64,000 nucleotides of DNA from an uncultured Sphingomonadaceae bacterium (GCA_947494305.1 CANLUL010000002.1:429727-493726), one strand, 5' to 3'; shown: positions 17,889-27,093, numbered from the stretch's first letter. Program-made: numbers and translations. The notes: generated by a model not told the origin, from the letters alone.

Positions 17889-20800
17889 TTAGTGGAAATC
17901 GCGTGACTTAGGTAATATACGGACATTGCGCGGATGTCCGCCGTTGGATTTTGCCGGTCCGTTCTGCAAGGCTTGCCGAAGCGCCGCTTGTTTATCTTCA
18001 TTGCGATAAACAGGTCGATTGACCTCATCGGCGCGGGCCATGGCAACAGGCGGTTTTTCTCTCGGGTCACCGCCTGTGCGTGCCGAATCAACATTTGGAG
18101 CAGGAATGACTGGGTGATCCCGTTTAGTAATATCATCCAGCATATGGGTTGCGTCTTCAATCCGGCTAACCATTAAGTGGATTACACCTTCACGGCTTTT
18201 CTGCACTTCACCGCTGGCAATCATCAAGCGCGCGGCCATCACCGGACGGCGCATTTTCTCAAATCTACTGGCCCAAAGGAGTAAGTTGGAAATGCCAGTC
18301 TCATCTTCCAGTGTGATGAAGATCGCATTGCCCTTACCGGGTCGCTGACGGATTAGCACGACCCCGGCGACGCGTTGAAACGATCCGTTCTTGGCTTCCG
18401 TTAGCTCTTCACAACTCAACACCCCATCCGCGCGCATCGTCTCTCGTAGAAACTCCATGGGGTGACCTTTCAGGGAAAGCTTGAAACTCTGATAATCGGT
18501 GACGACATGTTCGCCCTTGGTCATGGTCGGGAGTTTTGCATCTGCTTCGGTGGCCAGTTCCTTGGCCTGCGCGGCTTCGAACAGGGGTAGCGTGTTCACA
18601 GGAGTCCGGCGTACCTCCCAAAGCGCCTGTCGCCGATCCAATCCTAAGGACCGGCAGGCATCGGCGTCGGCGAGCAAACGCAGTGCGCGAGCGGGAAGGT
18701 TAGCCTTATGAGCAAGCTCTTCGACGGACTGGAAGGGCCGGGCAGCGGTAATTTCATCTGCCCATGTCTCACGAAAACCATCAATTTGACGAAAGCCAAG
18801 GCGGAGGCTTTTGTCCGTTCCAACCCCATTATCCCAATTGCTATGATTCACATCAATTGCACGTACCTCGACCCCATGCTCTCTAGCATCTCGCACCAGC
18901 TGCGCGGGTGCATAGAAACCCATGGGCTGTGAATTCAGGATCGCGGCCGCGAATACCGCCGGGTGATGGCATTTAATCCACGAACTGATGTAGACCAGAA
19001 TCCCGAAACTCTGCGCATGGCTTTCGGGAAAGCCATAGCTGCCGAACCCCTCAATCTGCTTGTAGCAGCGCTCGGCAAAATCACGCTCATAGCCGCGTCC
19101 AACCATGCCATTGATCATCTTCTCCTGAAAATGATGGATCGTACCGACATTGCGAAAAGTCGCCATGGCGCGGCGCAGTTTATTGGCATCACTGGCCGAA
19201 AAATTGGCGGCAACAATGGCAAGTTTCATCGCCTGTTCCTGAAATAGTGGTACGCCGCAGGTGCGGCCAAGCACGGTTTTCAGTTCATCAGGCGGATGGG
19301 GCGGGCTGGGTTGGGGATAGACAATCTTCTCTATGCCTGATCGCCGTCGCAAATAGGGATGCACCATATCCCCCTCGATTGGGCCCGGCCGGACAATCGC
19401 CACCTGTATCACCAGATCATAGAATTGGCGTGGACGCAGGCGCGGGAGCATATTGATTTGCGCGCGACTTTCGACCTGAAAGACACCGATGCTATCGCCG
19501 TTACACAGCATATCATAAGTGACCGGATCCTCAGTCGGGACATTTTGCAATGTCCATCTCCCCGCATTGCCGGGAGGAAGGATATTGATAGACTCCATTA
19601 GATCGAATGCTTTGCGGATGCAGGTAAGCATACCGAGTGCCAGCACATCGACCTTCATCAAGCCCAGTGCATCGATATCATCCTTGTCCCACTCAATAAA
19701 AGTCCGATCCTCCATCGCCGCATTGTGGATCGGGACGGTTTCATCCAGCCGATCCTGGGTGAGGACGAAGCCGCCTACATGCTGAGAGAGATGTCTAGGG
19801 AATTGCAGGATCTGCTTCACCAGATCGCCAAGGCGTTTAATCTCTGGGCTTTCCGGATCAAGCCCGGTTTCGGCAAAACGGTTATCGGGCGCACTGCTGG
19901 AATAGCTGCCCCAGACTGTGCTCGACAGGCGCGAGGTGATATCTTCGGACAACCCCAAAGCCTTCCCAACCTCACGGATCGCGCTGCGGGAACGATAGTG
20001 CACCACCGTTGCTGCAATCCCGGCGCGGTGCCGGCCATAGCGTTCGTAAATATACTGGATGACTTCTTCGCGGCGTTCATGTTCGAAATCGACGTCGATA
20101 TCGGGCGGCTCCTTGCGTTCTTCGGAGATAAATCGCGAGAAGAGTAGGTCATGTTTCATCGGATCGACTGAGGTAATATGCAGCAAATAGCAAACTGCCG
20201 AGTTGGCAGCTGAACCGCGCCCCTGGCATAAGATACCCTGATCGCGCGCCCATTTGACAATGTCATGGACGGTTAGAAAATAGGGCGCATATTGCAGCTT
20301 GTCGATCAGGCGGAGCTCGCCCTCGACTTTCTCTCTCAGTCGCTTCGGTAGAACTTCTCCGTGTTTCTCATGGGCAGCAGACCAGGCGAGATGTTCAAGC
20401 CAGTCCTGCGGTGTCCAGCCCATGGGGACGGGTTCATCGGGGTAATGGTAGCTCAGTTCGTCGAGAGTGAAGTTAATCAGGTTCAGCAACCTTTGCGTCT
20501 GGCCAATGGCGTCTGGATAATCCTTGAACAATCTTGCCATTTCTTCGGGTGGTTTCAGATAGCGTTCGGCATTGGCGCGGAGCAGGCGGCCGGCTTTTGC
20601 AATAGTTGTCTTCTCGGCAATACAGGTCAGGATATCATGGAGCGGGCGCTGTTCGGCGGTGGCATAGAGCGGGTCGTTGGTAGCGAGTAGCGGGATGCTC
20701 GTGTTTTGGGAAAGGCGGTACAGCTTTTCCAGACTGCGTTTGTCCGGCCCTGACCTCGGCATGGTCGCACCTAACCAGATATGGGGCGTGTGTGATTTGA

Positions 20801-21317
20801 GATTTCGCCATAAGTCCCCCTCCCGTTTACGGGAGGGGTTAGGGGTGGGCATATCTTGATCCTTATCTTCCCACCCCCGGCCCCTCCCGTAAACGGGAGG
20901 GGAGAAGATAATCATCGCCCAATCTTCACCGCACCATTCGAGCAGGTCAGCTTCATATAAATGGCAGTCGCCTTTTTCCGCCCTCAGATTGCCAGTAGAG
21001 AGCATCCGCGTCAGCCTGCCCCAACCGCGACGGTTGAGCGGATAGACGATCATGTCAGGTGTATCGTCAGCAAAGATGAGCCGCGAACCGACAACCAGTT
21101 TCAGCTCTGGTAGCACAACGCCCTCTTCCTCCGCGTCTTCATGCGCGCGGCGTAAGGCGACATGCGCGCGAACCACCCCAGCGACGCTGTTGCGATCGGC
21201 AATACCAATACCGGCCATGCCCAGTTCCATCGCGCGCGTCACCATATCGGCTGGCGGAGATCCCCCGCGCAAGAAGCTATAATGGGTGGAGGCGCAGAGT
21301 TCTGAGAAGTGAATCAC
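17889..21317 (-). CDS. dnaE2: Error-prone DNA polymerase (DnaE2/ImuC)
   Basis: PHP-domain start FSELCASTHYSFLRGGSPP; PPDIDVDFEHERREEVIQYIYERYGR; directly downstream of imuA-imuB. Confidence 0.97.
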   Translation of the reverse strand: MIHFSELCASTHYSFLRGGSPPADMVTRAMELGMAGIGIADRNSVAGVVRAHVALRRAHEDAEEEGVVLPELKLVVGSRLIFADDTPDMIVYPLNRRGWGRLTRMLSTGNLRAEKGDCHLYEADLLEWCGEDWAMIIFSPPVYGRGRGWEDKDQDMPTPNPSRKREGDLWRNLKSHTPHIWLGATMPRSGPDKRSLEKLYRLSQNTSIPLLATNDPLYATAEQRPLHDILTCIAEKTTIAKAGRLLRANAERYLKPPEEMARLFKDYPDAIGQTQRLLNLINFTLDELSYHYPDEPVPMGWTPQDWLEHLAWSAAHEKHGEVLPKRLREKVEGELRLIDKLQYAPYFLTVHDIVKWARDQGILCQGRGSAANSAVCYLLHITSVDPMKHDLLFSRFISEERKEPPDIDVDFEHERREEVIQYIYERYGRHRAGIAATVVHYRSRSAIREVGKALGLSEDITSRLSSTVWGSYSSSAPDNRFAETGLDPESPEIKRLGDLVKQILQFPRHLSQHVGGFVLTQDRLDETVPIHNAAMEDRTFIEWDKDDIDALGLMKVDVLALGMLTCIRKAFDLMESINILPPGNAGRWTLQNVPTEDPVTYDMLCNGDSIGVFQVESRAQINMLPRLRPRQFYDLVIQVAIVRPGPIEGDMVHPYLRRRSGIEKIVYPQPSPPHPPDELKTVLGRTCGVPLFQEQAMKLAIVAANFSASDANKLRRAMATFRNVGTIHHFQEKMINGMVGRGYERDFAERCYKQIEGFGSYGFPESHAQSFGILVYISSWIKCHHPAVFAAAILNSQPMGFYAPAQLVRDAREHGVEVRAIDVNHSNWDNGVGTDKSLRLGFRQIDGFRETWADEITAARPFQSVEELAHKANLPARALRLLADADACRSLGLDRRQALWEVRRTPVNTLPLFEAAQAKELATEADAKLPTMTKGEHVVTDYQSFKLSLKGHPMEFLRETMRADGVLSCEELTEAKNGSFQRVAGVVLIRQRPGKGNAIFITLEDETGISNLLLWASRFEKMRRPVMAARLMIASGEVQKSREGVIHLMVSRIEDATHMLDDITKRDHPVIPAPNVDSARTGGDPREKPPVAMARADEVNRPVYRNEDKQAALRQALQNGPAKSNGGHPRNVRILPKSRDFH
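20816..20902. repeat. Palindromic repeat element carried in frame inside dnaE2
   Basis: CCCCCTCCCGT-TT-ACGGGAGGGGTTAGGGGTGGG ... CCCACCCCCGGCCCCTCCCGT-AA-ACGGGAGGGG; 87 bp = 29 codons, with local palindromes and an overall inverted repeat. Confidence 0.85.
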
Positions 21318-22870
21318 GCAAATAACCCGTGGAGAAACCAGTCTGGATTCGCCTTTTCCTCACCATAAAGCCCGTGCCGGAACAGCCAGTAGCGCCGACC
21401 CTTCACATCCTCGACCCGGTAATAATCCCGCGTCAGTCCGCCCTTGCCGGACTGCTGCCCGTGCTTGCGCTGCCACCATTCGGAACCAATCCGCTCGGGG
21501 CCTTCATAGCGGATAACCTGATGCGCCTTACGCCGCCAGGTGAAGCGATGCGGCGGTCCGTCGGGCACCTCGGCAATCACCTGCACGCGCTGCGGTGGAT
21601 CGAACATATGAAGCGGCCGCATCGGCGGATTACCGGAGGGAGGAATCTCCCACGGCGCTGGCGGCGGGGCATCCAGCGCGGGTAAGGCGAGCAGACCTTG
21701 CTCCGGTATATGACTGTCAGCAGGCTGAAATTTCTGCACCTGTCCTCGTCCCATGCGCGTGCTGAGTTGGCTCACCAAAGCGACTTCATCGGCTTCCAGA
21801 TCTTCACCGCCTTCGAGTTTGAGCTGTTTCACCGCCAGCGTCTCGGCCGCGACAATGCTGAGCCGGATCAGGTCATAACCAAAGCCGGGATTTAGTTCGT
21901 CATTCAAGGCATCAATCCGTTCACGCAGCAAGCGTTTGAACAAAGCCGGATCGCGGGTCGGCGCGCCGGTCTCTACGCCCAGTTTCGCGATATCACCATC
22001 ACAGCGGAACAACATCATACGGATCATCCGTGCGCCCTGTCCGCGTTGTTCAAGCTGCACGGATGCTTCTACAAATAGCTCTTCGAGTACACTCAATGCG
22101 GCATCGATATGAGTGAGTGGTTCGGGAAAGCGGCGGTCGGTTGTCACATTGCCAAGACTGCGAACCGGATCAATCGGACGATCTTCCACACCTAACAAGC
22201 GATCCAGTTTCAGGGTCAGTTCCATACCAAAGCGCGCTGCCAGATTAGGGCGCGGCCGGTCCGATAGATCGCCAATCTTGTAAAGCCCGGCTCGCTCCAG
22301 TGCCTGATGCGTTTTGGCATCCATATCGAGAGCGCTCACCGGAAGTTGCTCTTCTGCTCCTTCCTTCAGACCATGCTGTGCCAATGCAAGCGCGGCATCG
22401 GGTGTGTCAGCCAGCGCCCAATGGGCAGAATAACCGACCGTATCCAACTGGTCTTCGGCATCGCGTGCCAGCGCCTTTTCAGAGTCATAGAAATGCGCCG
22501 CGCCGGTAATGTCGAGAATCAACGCATGTGGCGGCGCGACAGCAACCATCGGTGTGTAGCGCTCACACGCTTCCGCGAGGCGATCCAGCAACTGTGCATC
22601 GGCGAGCATGTCATGGTCGAAAGCCATCAGGTCCGGTACCCGTGCCCGGGCATCGGCCAGCTTCATGCCGGCGCCCAATCCCAAAGCAACAGCTTGCCGG
22701 TCGGGGGCGGTAATGACCACCGCACCACGCTGTTTTTCGGTTAGCGCAAAAGGAGCCTCAGGCTGCCCGCGCGCCCTGATGATCCGCTCGGTCGGCAGCC
22801 AGGGCAGGAACAGCGCCAAGGTCCGGCGCTGTCTCTCCTGCTTGCCGTTCACGGAATGCATGATCGTCAT
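21314..22870 (-). CDS. imuB: Y-family DNA polymerase ImuB
   Basis: RRTLALFLPWLPTERIIRARG, LILDITGAAHFY, RPNLAARFG; start ambiguous (ATG at 22870 or 22861, the track extends to 22987). Confidence 0.92.
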   Translation of the reverse strand: MTIMHSVNGKQERQRRTLALFLPWLPTERIIRARGQPEAPFALTEKQRGAVVITAPDRQAVALGLGAGMKLADARARVPDLMAFDHDMLADAQLLDRLAEACERYTPMVAVAPPHALILDITGAAHFYDSEKALARDAEDQLDTVGYSAHWALADTPDAALALAQHGLKEGAEEQLPVSALDMDAKTHQALERAGLYKIGDLSDRPRPNLAARFGMELTLKLDRLLGVEDRPIDPVRSLGNVTTDRRFPEPLTHIDAALSVLEELFVEASVQLEQRGQGARMIRMMLFRCDGDIAKLGVETGAPTRDPALFKRLLRERIDALNDELNPGFGYDLIRLSIVAAETLAVKQLKLEGGEDLEADEVALVSQLSTRMGRGQVQKFQPADSHIPEQGLLALPALDAPPPAPWEIPPSGNPPMRPLHMFDPPQRVQVIAEVPDGPPHRFTWRRKAHQVIRYEGPERIGSEWWQRKHGQQSGKGGLTRDYYRVEDVKGRRYWLFRHGLYGEEKANPDWFLHGLFA

Positions 22871-23663
22871 GGTTCCACTCCAGTCGGGCGTTGAGCCCGT
22901 AAAGCCCGCTGCGATGGCGCAGCAGAGTGATGTCAAAAGTCGAATGGCCGGGGGCATTGGCTTCGAGCGGGGCAGAGGGCGCAGCATTGACTTGCCAGCG
23001 ACTAAAAGCGGCGGTGGGTAAGGGATCTTCCATATCGCTACCCGAACGCAATAGAAGGCTGGTCACGCCGGATTGTCTCGCCGACAATGACAGTCGCCGG
23101 GTTGCGGTCAGATCCAGTCCCTTTGGTTTTTTCCCTGCCAAATCGACAATCACTGCACCGATTGCTGGAGAACGCACACCGTCAGCCGCTGCGCGTAACA
23201 CGGCTATGCTATCCGGGGCATTCACATATATGATGCTATCCGGATCAATACCCAGCTCGGCTATGCCAGGGGGAAAGAGATGCCCATGCCGCCGGTTTTC
23301 TGCGCTTTCATTTATCCATAATATGGGTTTATCGTCTCTGCACCGTTCTGCCAGCAACAAAGCCATTGCGGCCGCGCTTGTCCCATCTGTTTTTTCTGCC
23401 GCATGAATCTCATGCAGCGCTGCCCGCGGCAAGCCATCGGCCATCGCATTGCCTCGCAGGGCGGCATCGATCCGGTTCACGCCAAAACTGAAATGCGTCG
23501 GACCCCTATCCGCTTCAACTGCCCTTGCAGCGGGCGCGGACAATATCCGGGCAAGCCGCGTCTTGAGCGCCGCTGCTTTCCGTCCAGCTGTTTCAGGCAC
23601 AGCAAAAGGGTTGGTCGGAGAGGCGTCTATTGCCCGCACCGAATCCGAATCGATATTGTTCAT
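22758..23663 (-). CDS. imuA: ImuA, RecA/SulA-like protein of the imuA-imuB-dnaE2 cassette
   Basis: FSFGVNRIDAALRGNAMADGLPRAALHEIHA; cassette position; start at the ATG at 23663. Confidence 0.9.
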   Translation of the reverse strand: MNNIDSDSVRAIDASPTNPFAVPETAGRKAAALKTRLARILSAPAARAVEADRGPTHFSFGVNRIDAALRGNAMADGLPRAALHEIHAAEKTDGTSAAAMALLLAERCRDDKPILWINESAENRRHGHLFPPGIAELGIDPDSIIYVNAPDSIAVLRAAADGVRSPAIGAVIVDLAGKKPKGLDLTATRRLSLSARQSGVTSLLLRSGSDMEDPLPTAAFSRWQVNAAPSAPLEANAPGHSTFDITLLRHRSGLYGLNARLEWNHDDHAFRERQAGETAPDLGAVPALAADRADHQGARAA

Positions 23664-23672
23664 GGTTTGTTC
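23658..23672. promoter_or_regulatory. LexA (SOS) box GTTC-N7-GTTC
   Basis: GTTCATGGTTTGTTC, a perfect match to the alphaproteobacterial SOS box, overlapping the imuA start codon (CAT at 23661-23663). Confidence 0.88.
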
Positions 23673-23795
23673 CAATCTATAGAACGGAGCGATTTGGTCA
23701 AGTGATTCTGTTGGACAGGCTTTTTCCAATCACCCTTGATCGAAGGCGCGAGAACCGCCACATCGTACATTCTGTCCTCCTGAAAAAGACTCTAA

Positions 23796-24557
23796 ATGAC
23801 TGAAAAATTACGTACTCTTGTTGAATCTAATATTTTCCAGAATGCGATTCTGGTGGTGATCGTAATCAATGCGGTCATTATCGGTATGGAAACATCGCCA
23901 GCGTTGATGGGCAGCTATGGACCGGCTCTGGTTCTGCTCGATACAATCGCTTTGGGTATTTTCATTGTCGAAATATTGATGAAGCTATTCGTGTACCGGT
24001 TCAGCTTTTTCAAGGATGGTTGGAATGTCTTCGATTTTACCATTGTTGCTGTGGCGTTGCTGCCGACCGGAGGCAATCTATCAGTCCTCCGTGCACTCAG
24101 GATATTGCGCGCCTTGCGGCTGATCTCGGCCATGCCGAAAATGCGCAAAGTGGTGCAGGGGCTATTTGCCGCTATCCCCTCTATGGGCACAGTGATCCTG
24201 CTACTCGGTTTGGTGTTCTATATCGCGGCGGTCATGGCGACGAAACTGTTCGGCGGTGAATTCCCGCAATGGTTTGGTTCGATCGGCGCTTCGCTCTATT
24301 CTCTGTTCCAGATCATGACTTTGGAAAGCTGGTCGATGGGCATCGTTCGCCCAATCATGGAGGTTTATCCATGGGCCTGGGTTTTCTTTGTGCCCTTTGT
24401 GCTTGTGACCAGCTTTGTCGTCCTGAACCTGTTCATCGCGATTATCGTCAACGCGATGCACGAAGAAGCCGACGAAGAACAAACGGCGCAGCGCGATGAA
24501 ATGCTAGAAGAGATCAGGGCGCTACGAAAAGACGTGGCAGAGTTGAAGAAACACTAA
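23796..24557 (+). CDS. Voltage-gated sodium channel, bacterial NavMs/NavAb type
   Basis: Six-TM protein; S4 VLRALRILRALRLIS; selectivity filter TLESWSMG; C-terminal coiled coil EEQTAQRDEMLEEIRALRKDVAELKK. Confidence 0.95.
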   Translation: MTEKLRTLVESNIFQNAILVVIVINAVIIGMETSPALMGSYGPALVLLDTIALGIFIVEILMKLFVYRFSFFKDGWNVFDFTIVAVALLPTGGNLSVLRALRILRALRLISAMPKMRKVVQGLFAAIPSMGTVILLLGLVFYIAAVMATKLFGGEFPQWFGSIGASLYSLFQIMTLESWSMGIVRPIMEVYPWAWVFFVPFVLVTSFVVLNLFIAIIVNAMHEEADEEQTAQRDEMLEEIRALRKDVAELKKH

Positions 24558-24826
24558 TCCGGTTTTTCACGGAAGAAATGCACCTGCATTTGCATCGGCC
24601 CAACCAATTCCACATGATGCAATTGCTGCGGTTCGATTATCTGTGTGTCCCCCGCTTGCATGTGCCGGCTATTGCCGCTTTCTTCAATCACATAGACTAG
24701 TTCACCGGCGATTAACTCCAGTAAACCCCATGTGCCTGGCTTTGTATTGTGGGCCTCTTGCAAAGCTTGCGGCAGGGTTGCTTCGCTAAAAACCGGTGTG
24801 GATTTATAGGCTTCAGGTTTGCTCAC
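24554..24826 (-). CDS. DUF1971 domain-containing cupin-like protein
   Basis: YKSTPVFSEATLPQALQEAHNTKPGTWGLLELIAGELVY...HHVELVGPMQMQVHFFRE. Confidence 0.82.
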   Translation of the reverse strand: MSKPEAYKSTPVFSEATLPQALQEAHNTKPGTWGLLELIAGELVYVIEESGNSRHMQAGDTQIIEPQQLHHVELVGPMQMQVHFFREKPD

Positions 24827-24829
24827 AGT

Positions 24830-25276
24830 TCAAACCACAGCAAAGCGAATGATTGCGATGGCTATACCGAATAACGCAAACATAATCGGTACAACCAGCA
24901 TTTGCCCGTAAACCGAACCAAAAGTCATCGGTCCGGTGAATGTATCAAACTTTCCATCAACCCATTGATTCTTCTGCCGCTTGCGATCGGTCATAGCAAG
25001 GCTGTTCAATATGAAGGCAGTGCCGAAATACATGAGCGTGTAAAGCACGCTAATCGCTATCATGAATAGCGCTTTGCCATCATGACCTGTTCCCAACAAC
25101 AAACCCATGAAGAACAAGATATAACTGGCCGCCATGCTGCCCCAGATAATGGCTGGAATACCAAAAGTTCTTGCCTCTGGCTGCACGCGGACAGGAATAT
25201 AATCAGTCTTGACCGGAGCACTGGTATCTTCAAATTCCATGCTTTGAACCGCGAGATTATTTTCATCGAGCAACAT
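24830..25276 (-). CDS. Hypothetical membrane protein
   Basis: Several hydrophobic segments (IIWGSMAASYILFFMGLLLG, ALFMIAISVLYTLMYFGTAFIL); start at 25276 overlaps the end of the globin gene. Confidence 0.75.
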   Translation of the reverse strand: MLLDENNLAVQSMEFEDTSAPVKTDYIPVRVQPEARTFGIPAIIWGSMAASYILFFMGLLLGTGHDGKALFMIAISVLYTLMYFGTAFILNSLAMTDRKRQKNQWVDGKFDTFTGPMTFGSVYGQMLVVPIMFALFGIAIAIIRFAVV

Positions 25277-25742
25277 CAAAAATCTCCTTCTTGGAAGTGT
25301 TTTTCTGGCGAATGGTTGGCAAACCATCGCGGTGGATAGAGATGCCCGTCATCAAGCTATCTGCGATCCGCGCAGCGCGATCGGACATAAATTGGCAGGC
25401 ATTGGAATTGACAAAAACGGTTGGAAGCACTTCGTTAAAAAGACCGAGCCAACGTGTAAAATGCGTCTGACTAATGCCGGGAATGGCAAGATGTTTGACC
25501 ATCGGGTTACCGTGAAAGCGGCCTGATTCAATCGCGATGGATGTCCAGAAGTCCTTCATCCTCGCTAGATGGGGAGGCCAATCAGTTATGATCTCATCGA
25601 AAATGGGCCCCAGCATTTCATCGCTGCGGATGCGGTCATAAAATGTCTCAACCAACTCTGAGATTCGTTCTTCGGTAATCCCCATGGCGATGGCATCGTT
25701 AAATTTCTGCTCGCGGGCGCTGATGGTGTGCGGGTGTGGCAT
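25263..25742 (-). CDS. Group III truncated hemoglobin
   Basis: LVETFYDRIRSDEMLGPIFDEIITDWPPHLARMKDFWTSIAIESGRFHGNPMVKHLAIPGISQTHFTRWLGLF. Confidence 0.94.
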   Translation of the reverse strand: MPHPHTISAREQKFNDAIAMGITEERISELVETFYDRIRSDEMLGPIFDEIITDWPPHLARMKDFWTSIAIESGRFHGNPMVKHLAIPGISQTHFTRWLGLFNEVLPTVFVNSNACQFMSDRAARIADSLMTGISIHRDGLPTIRQKNTSKKEIFDVAR

Positions 25743-25756
25743 CGTTTCGACTCATT

Positions 25757-25779
25757 AAAGGTGTATGTAATATACCTTT
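25757..25779. promoter_or_regulatory. NsrR-like operator palindrome 1
   Basis: AAAGGTGTATGTAATATACCTTT; arms AAAGGT.TAT...ATA.ACCTTT, immediately upstream of the globin start. Confidence 0.75.
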
Positions 25780-25797
25780 TATAGCGCACTTGAATTA

Positions 25798-25824
25798 TAA
25801 AGCAATATATAATATACCTCTTTA
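25798..25824. promoter_or_regulatory. NsrR-like operator palindrome 2, abutting the nsrR-like start codon
   Basis: TAAAG-N3-TATAT-N-ATATA-N3-CTTTA (TAAAGCAATATATAATATACCTCTTTA) directly before the ATG at 25825. Confidence 0.65.
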
Positions 25825-26256
25825 ATGCGATTAACAGTACAAACCGATTATGCCCTGCGCACTTTGATGTTTCTGGCCAGTCAGGAGGACAGTCAAAAAA
25901 TTGATGATGTTGCCCGCGTATACGGTATTTCCAAGAATCACTTGATGAAGGTGGTGCAGAGGCTGGTTGCAGCCGGTTTTGTGAATAGCCAGAGAGGGCG
26001 CGGTGGCGGATTGACCCTCGCCGATGAAGCGGATCAAATAAACATTGGTGCTGTAGTCCGTGCGATGGAGACAACAGACGAATTTGTAGAATGTCAGATG
26101 GGTGCTGATAATCACTGTATTGTAACACCGGTCTGTGGTTTGAAGCATATGCTCAATGATGCCGTCGAGGCCTTTTTAATGCATCTGGATCAATATACGC
26201 TAGCTGATGTCGTGCGAAACAAATCAGGGTTTGTTGAAATATTCGCTGCCGCTTGA
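25825..26256 (+). CDS. nsrR: Rrf2 family regulator, NsrR-like NO sensor
   Basis: MRLTVQTDYALRTLMFLA; C-X7-C-X5-C motif ECQMGADNHCIVTPVCGLK; Asp8 as in NsrR. Confidence 0.85.
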   Translation: MRLTVQTDYALRTLMFLASQEDSQKIDDVARVYGISKNHLMKVVQRLVAAGFVNSQRGRGGGLTLADEADQINIGAVVRAMETTDEFVECQMGADNHCIVTPVCGLKHMLNDAVEAFLMHLDQYTLADVVRNKSGFVEIFAAA

Positions 26257-26301
26257 CCCGACTCCTCTGGCCGTAGATATTACAAGCAGAGGAGAGACAT
26301 C

Positions 26302-27078
26302 ATGACACGTATATTCCCCCTGTTGACCGCTGCTAGCCTATTGGCTCTATCCCCGGTTTCCGGCGCTCACCATGAAAAGGATAGTGATGGTGTAATTGAT
26401 ATTGCCGCCACTCAAGATGCTTTGACCAAAGCGGAAAAACGATCAGTGGAAGACAAGGCTCGTGATGGTGCGCGCCGACCTGCTGAAGTGCTTCACTATC
26501 TTGGCCTCGAAAAAGGCGATACAGTTCTTGATCTGGTAGCTTCTGGCGGCTGGTATAGCGTGGCCTCCGCCATCGCCACCGGGCCGGAAGGGAAAGTATA
26601 TGCCCATAATCCGGATGCTGCTCTCAAATTGCGTGATGGGGCTTTTGAAACAGAAATCACTGCCCGTTTGGCGGCGAACCCATTGTCGCAAATCGAGCGA
26701 TTAAACACCGAGATTAACGACCTTGGTGTCGATGACAACAGCGTTGACCTAGCGCTCACGGCACTGAATTTTCATGATGTCTATAATAGTTTCGGAGCCG
26801 CAGCGGCCACGGGTATGTTGCTCGCGGTAAAAGCCAAACTAAAACCCGGCGGCGTGCTGGGCGTGATTGACCATGCGGGCAAAACAGATGGTGATAACAC
26901 TGCTTTACACCGGATAGACCCGGCGCTCGTCGTTGCAGCTGCGGAAGCGGCAGGCTTTGTCGTCGAACGTAACGATATGCTGCTCGACGGCTATGACGAC
27001 ATGAGTAAAAATGTATTCGATCCCTTGGTAAGAGGCAAAACTGATCGGTTCATATTGAAGTTGACCAAGCCGAAATAA
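26302..27078 (+). CDS. Exported SAM-dependent methyltransferase-like protein
   Basis: Signal peptide LLTAASLLALSPVSGAHH; LGLEKGDTVLDLVASGGWYSVASAIATGPEGKVYAHN; PGGVLGVIDHAG. Confidence 0.85.
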   Translation: MTRIFPLLTAASLLALSPVSGAHHEKDSDGVIDIAATQDALTKAEKRSVEDKARDGARRPAEVLHYLGLEKGDTVLDLVASGGWYSVASAIATGPEGKVYAHNPDAALKLRDGAFETEITARLAANPLSQIERLNTEINDLGVDDNSVDLALTALNFHDVYNSFGAAAATGMLLAVKAKLKPGGVLGVIDHAGKTDGDNTALHRIDPALVVAAAEAAGFVVERNDMLLDGYDDMSKNVFDPLVRGKTDRFILKLTKPK

Positions 27079-27093
27079 GGCCGTCTTTTTGAA

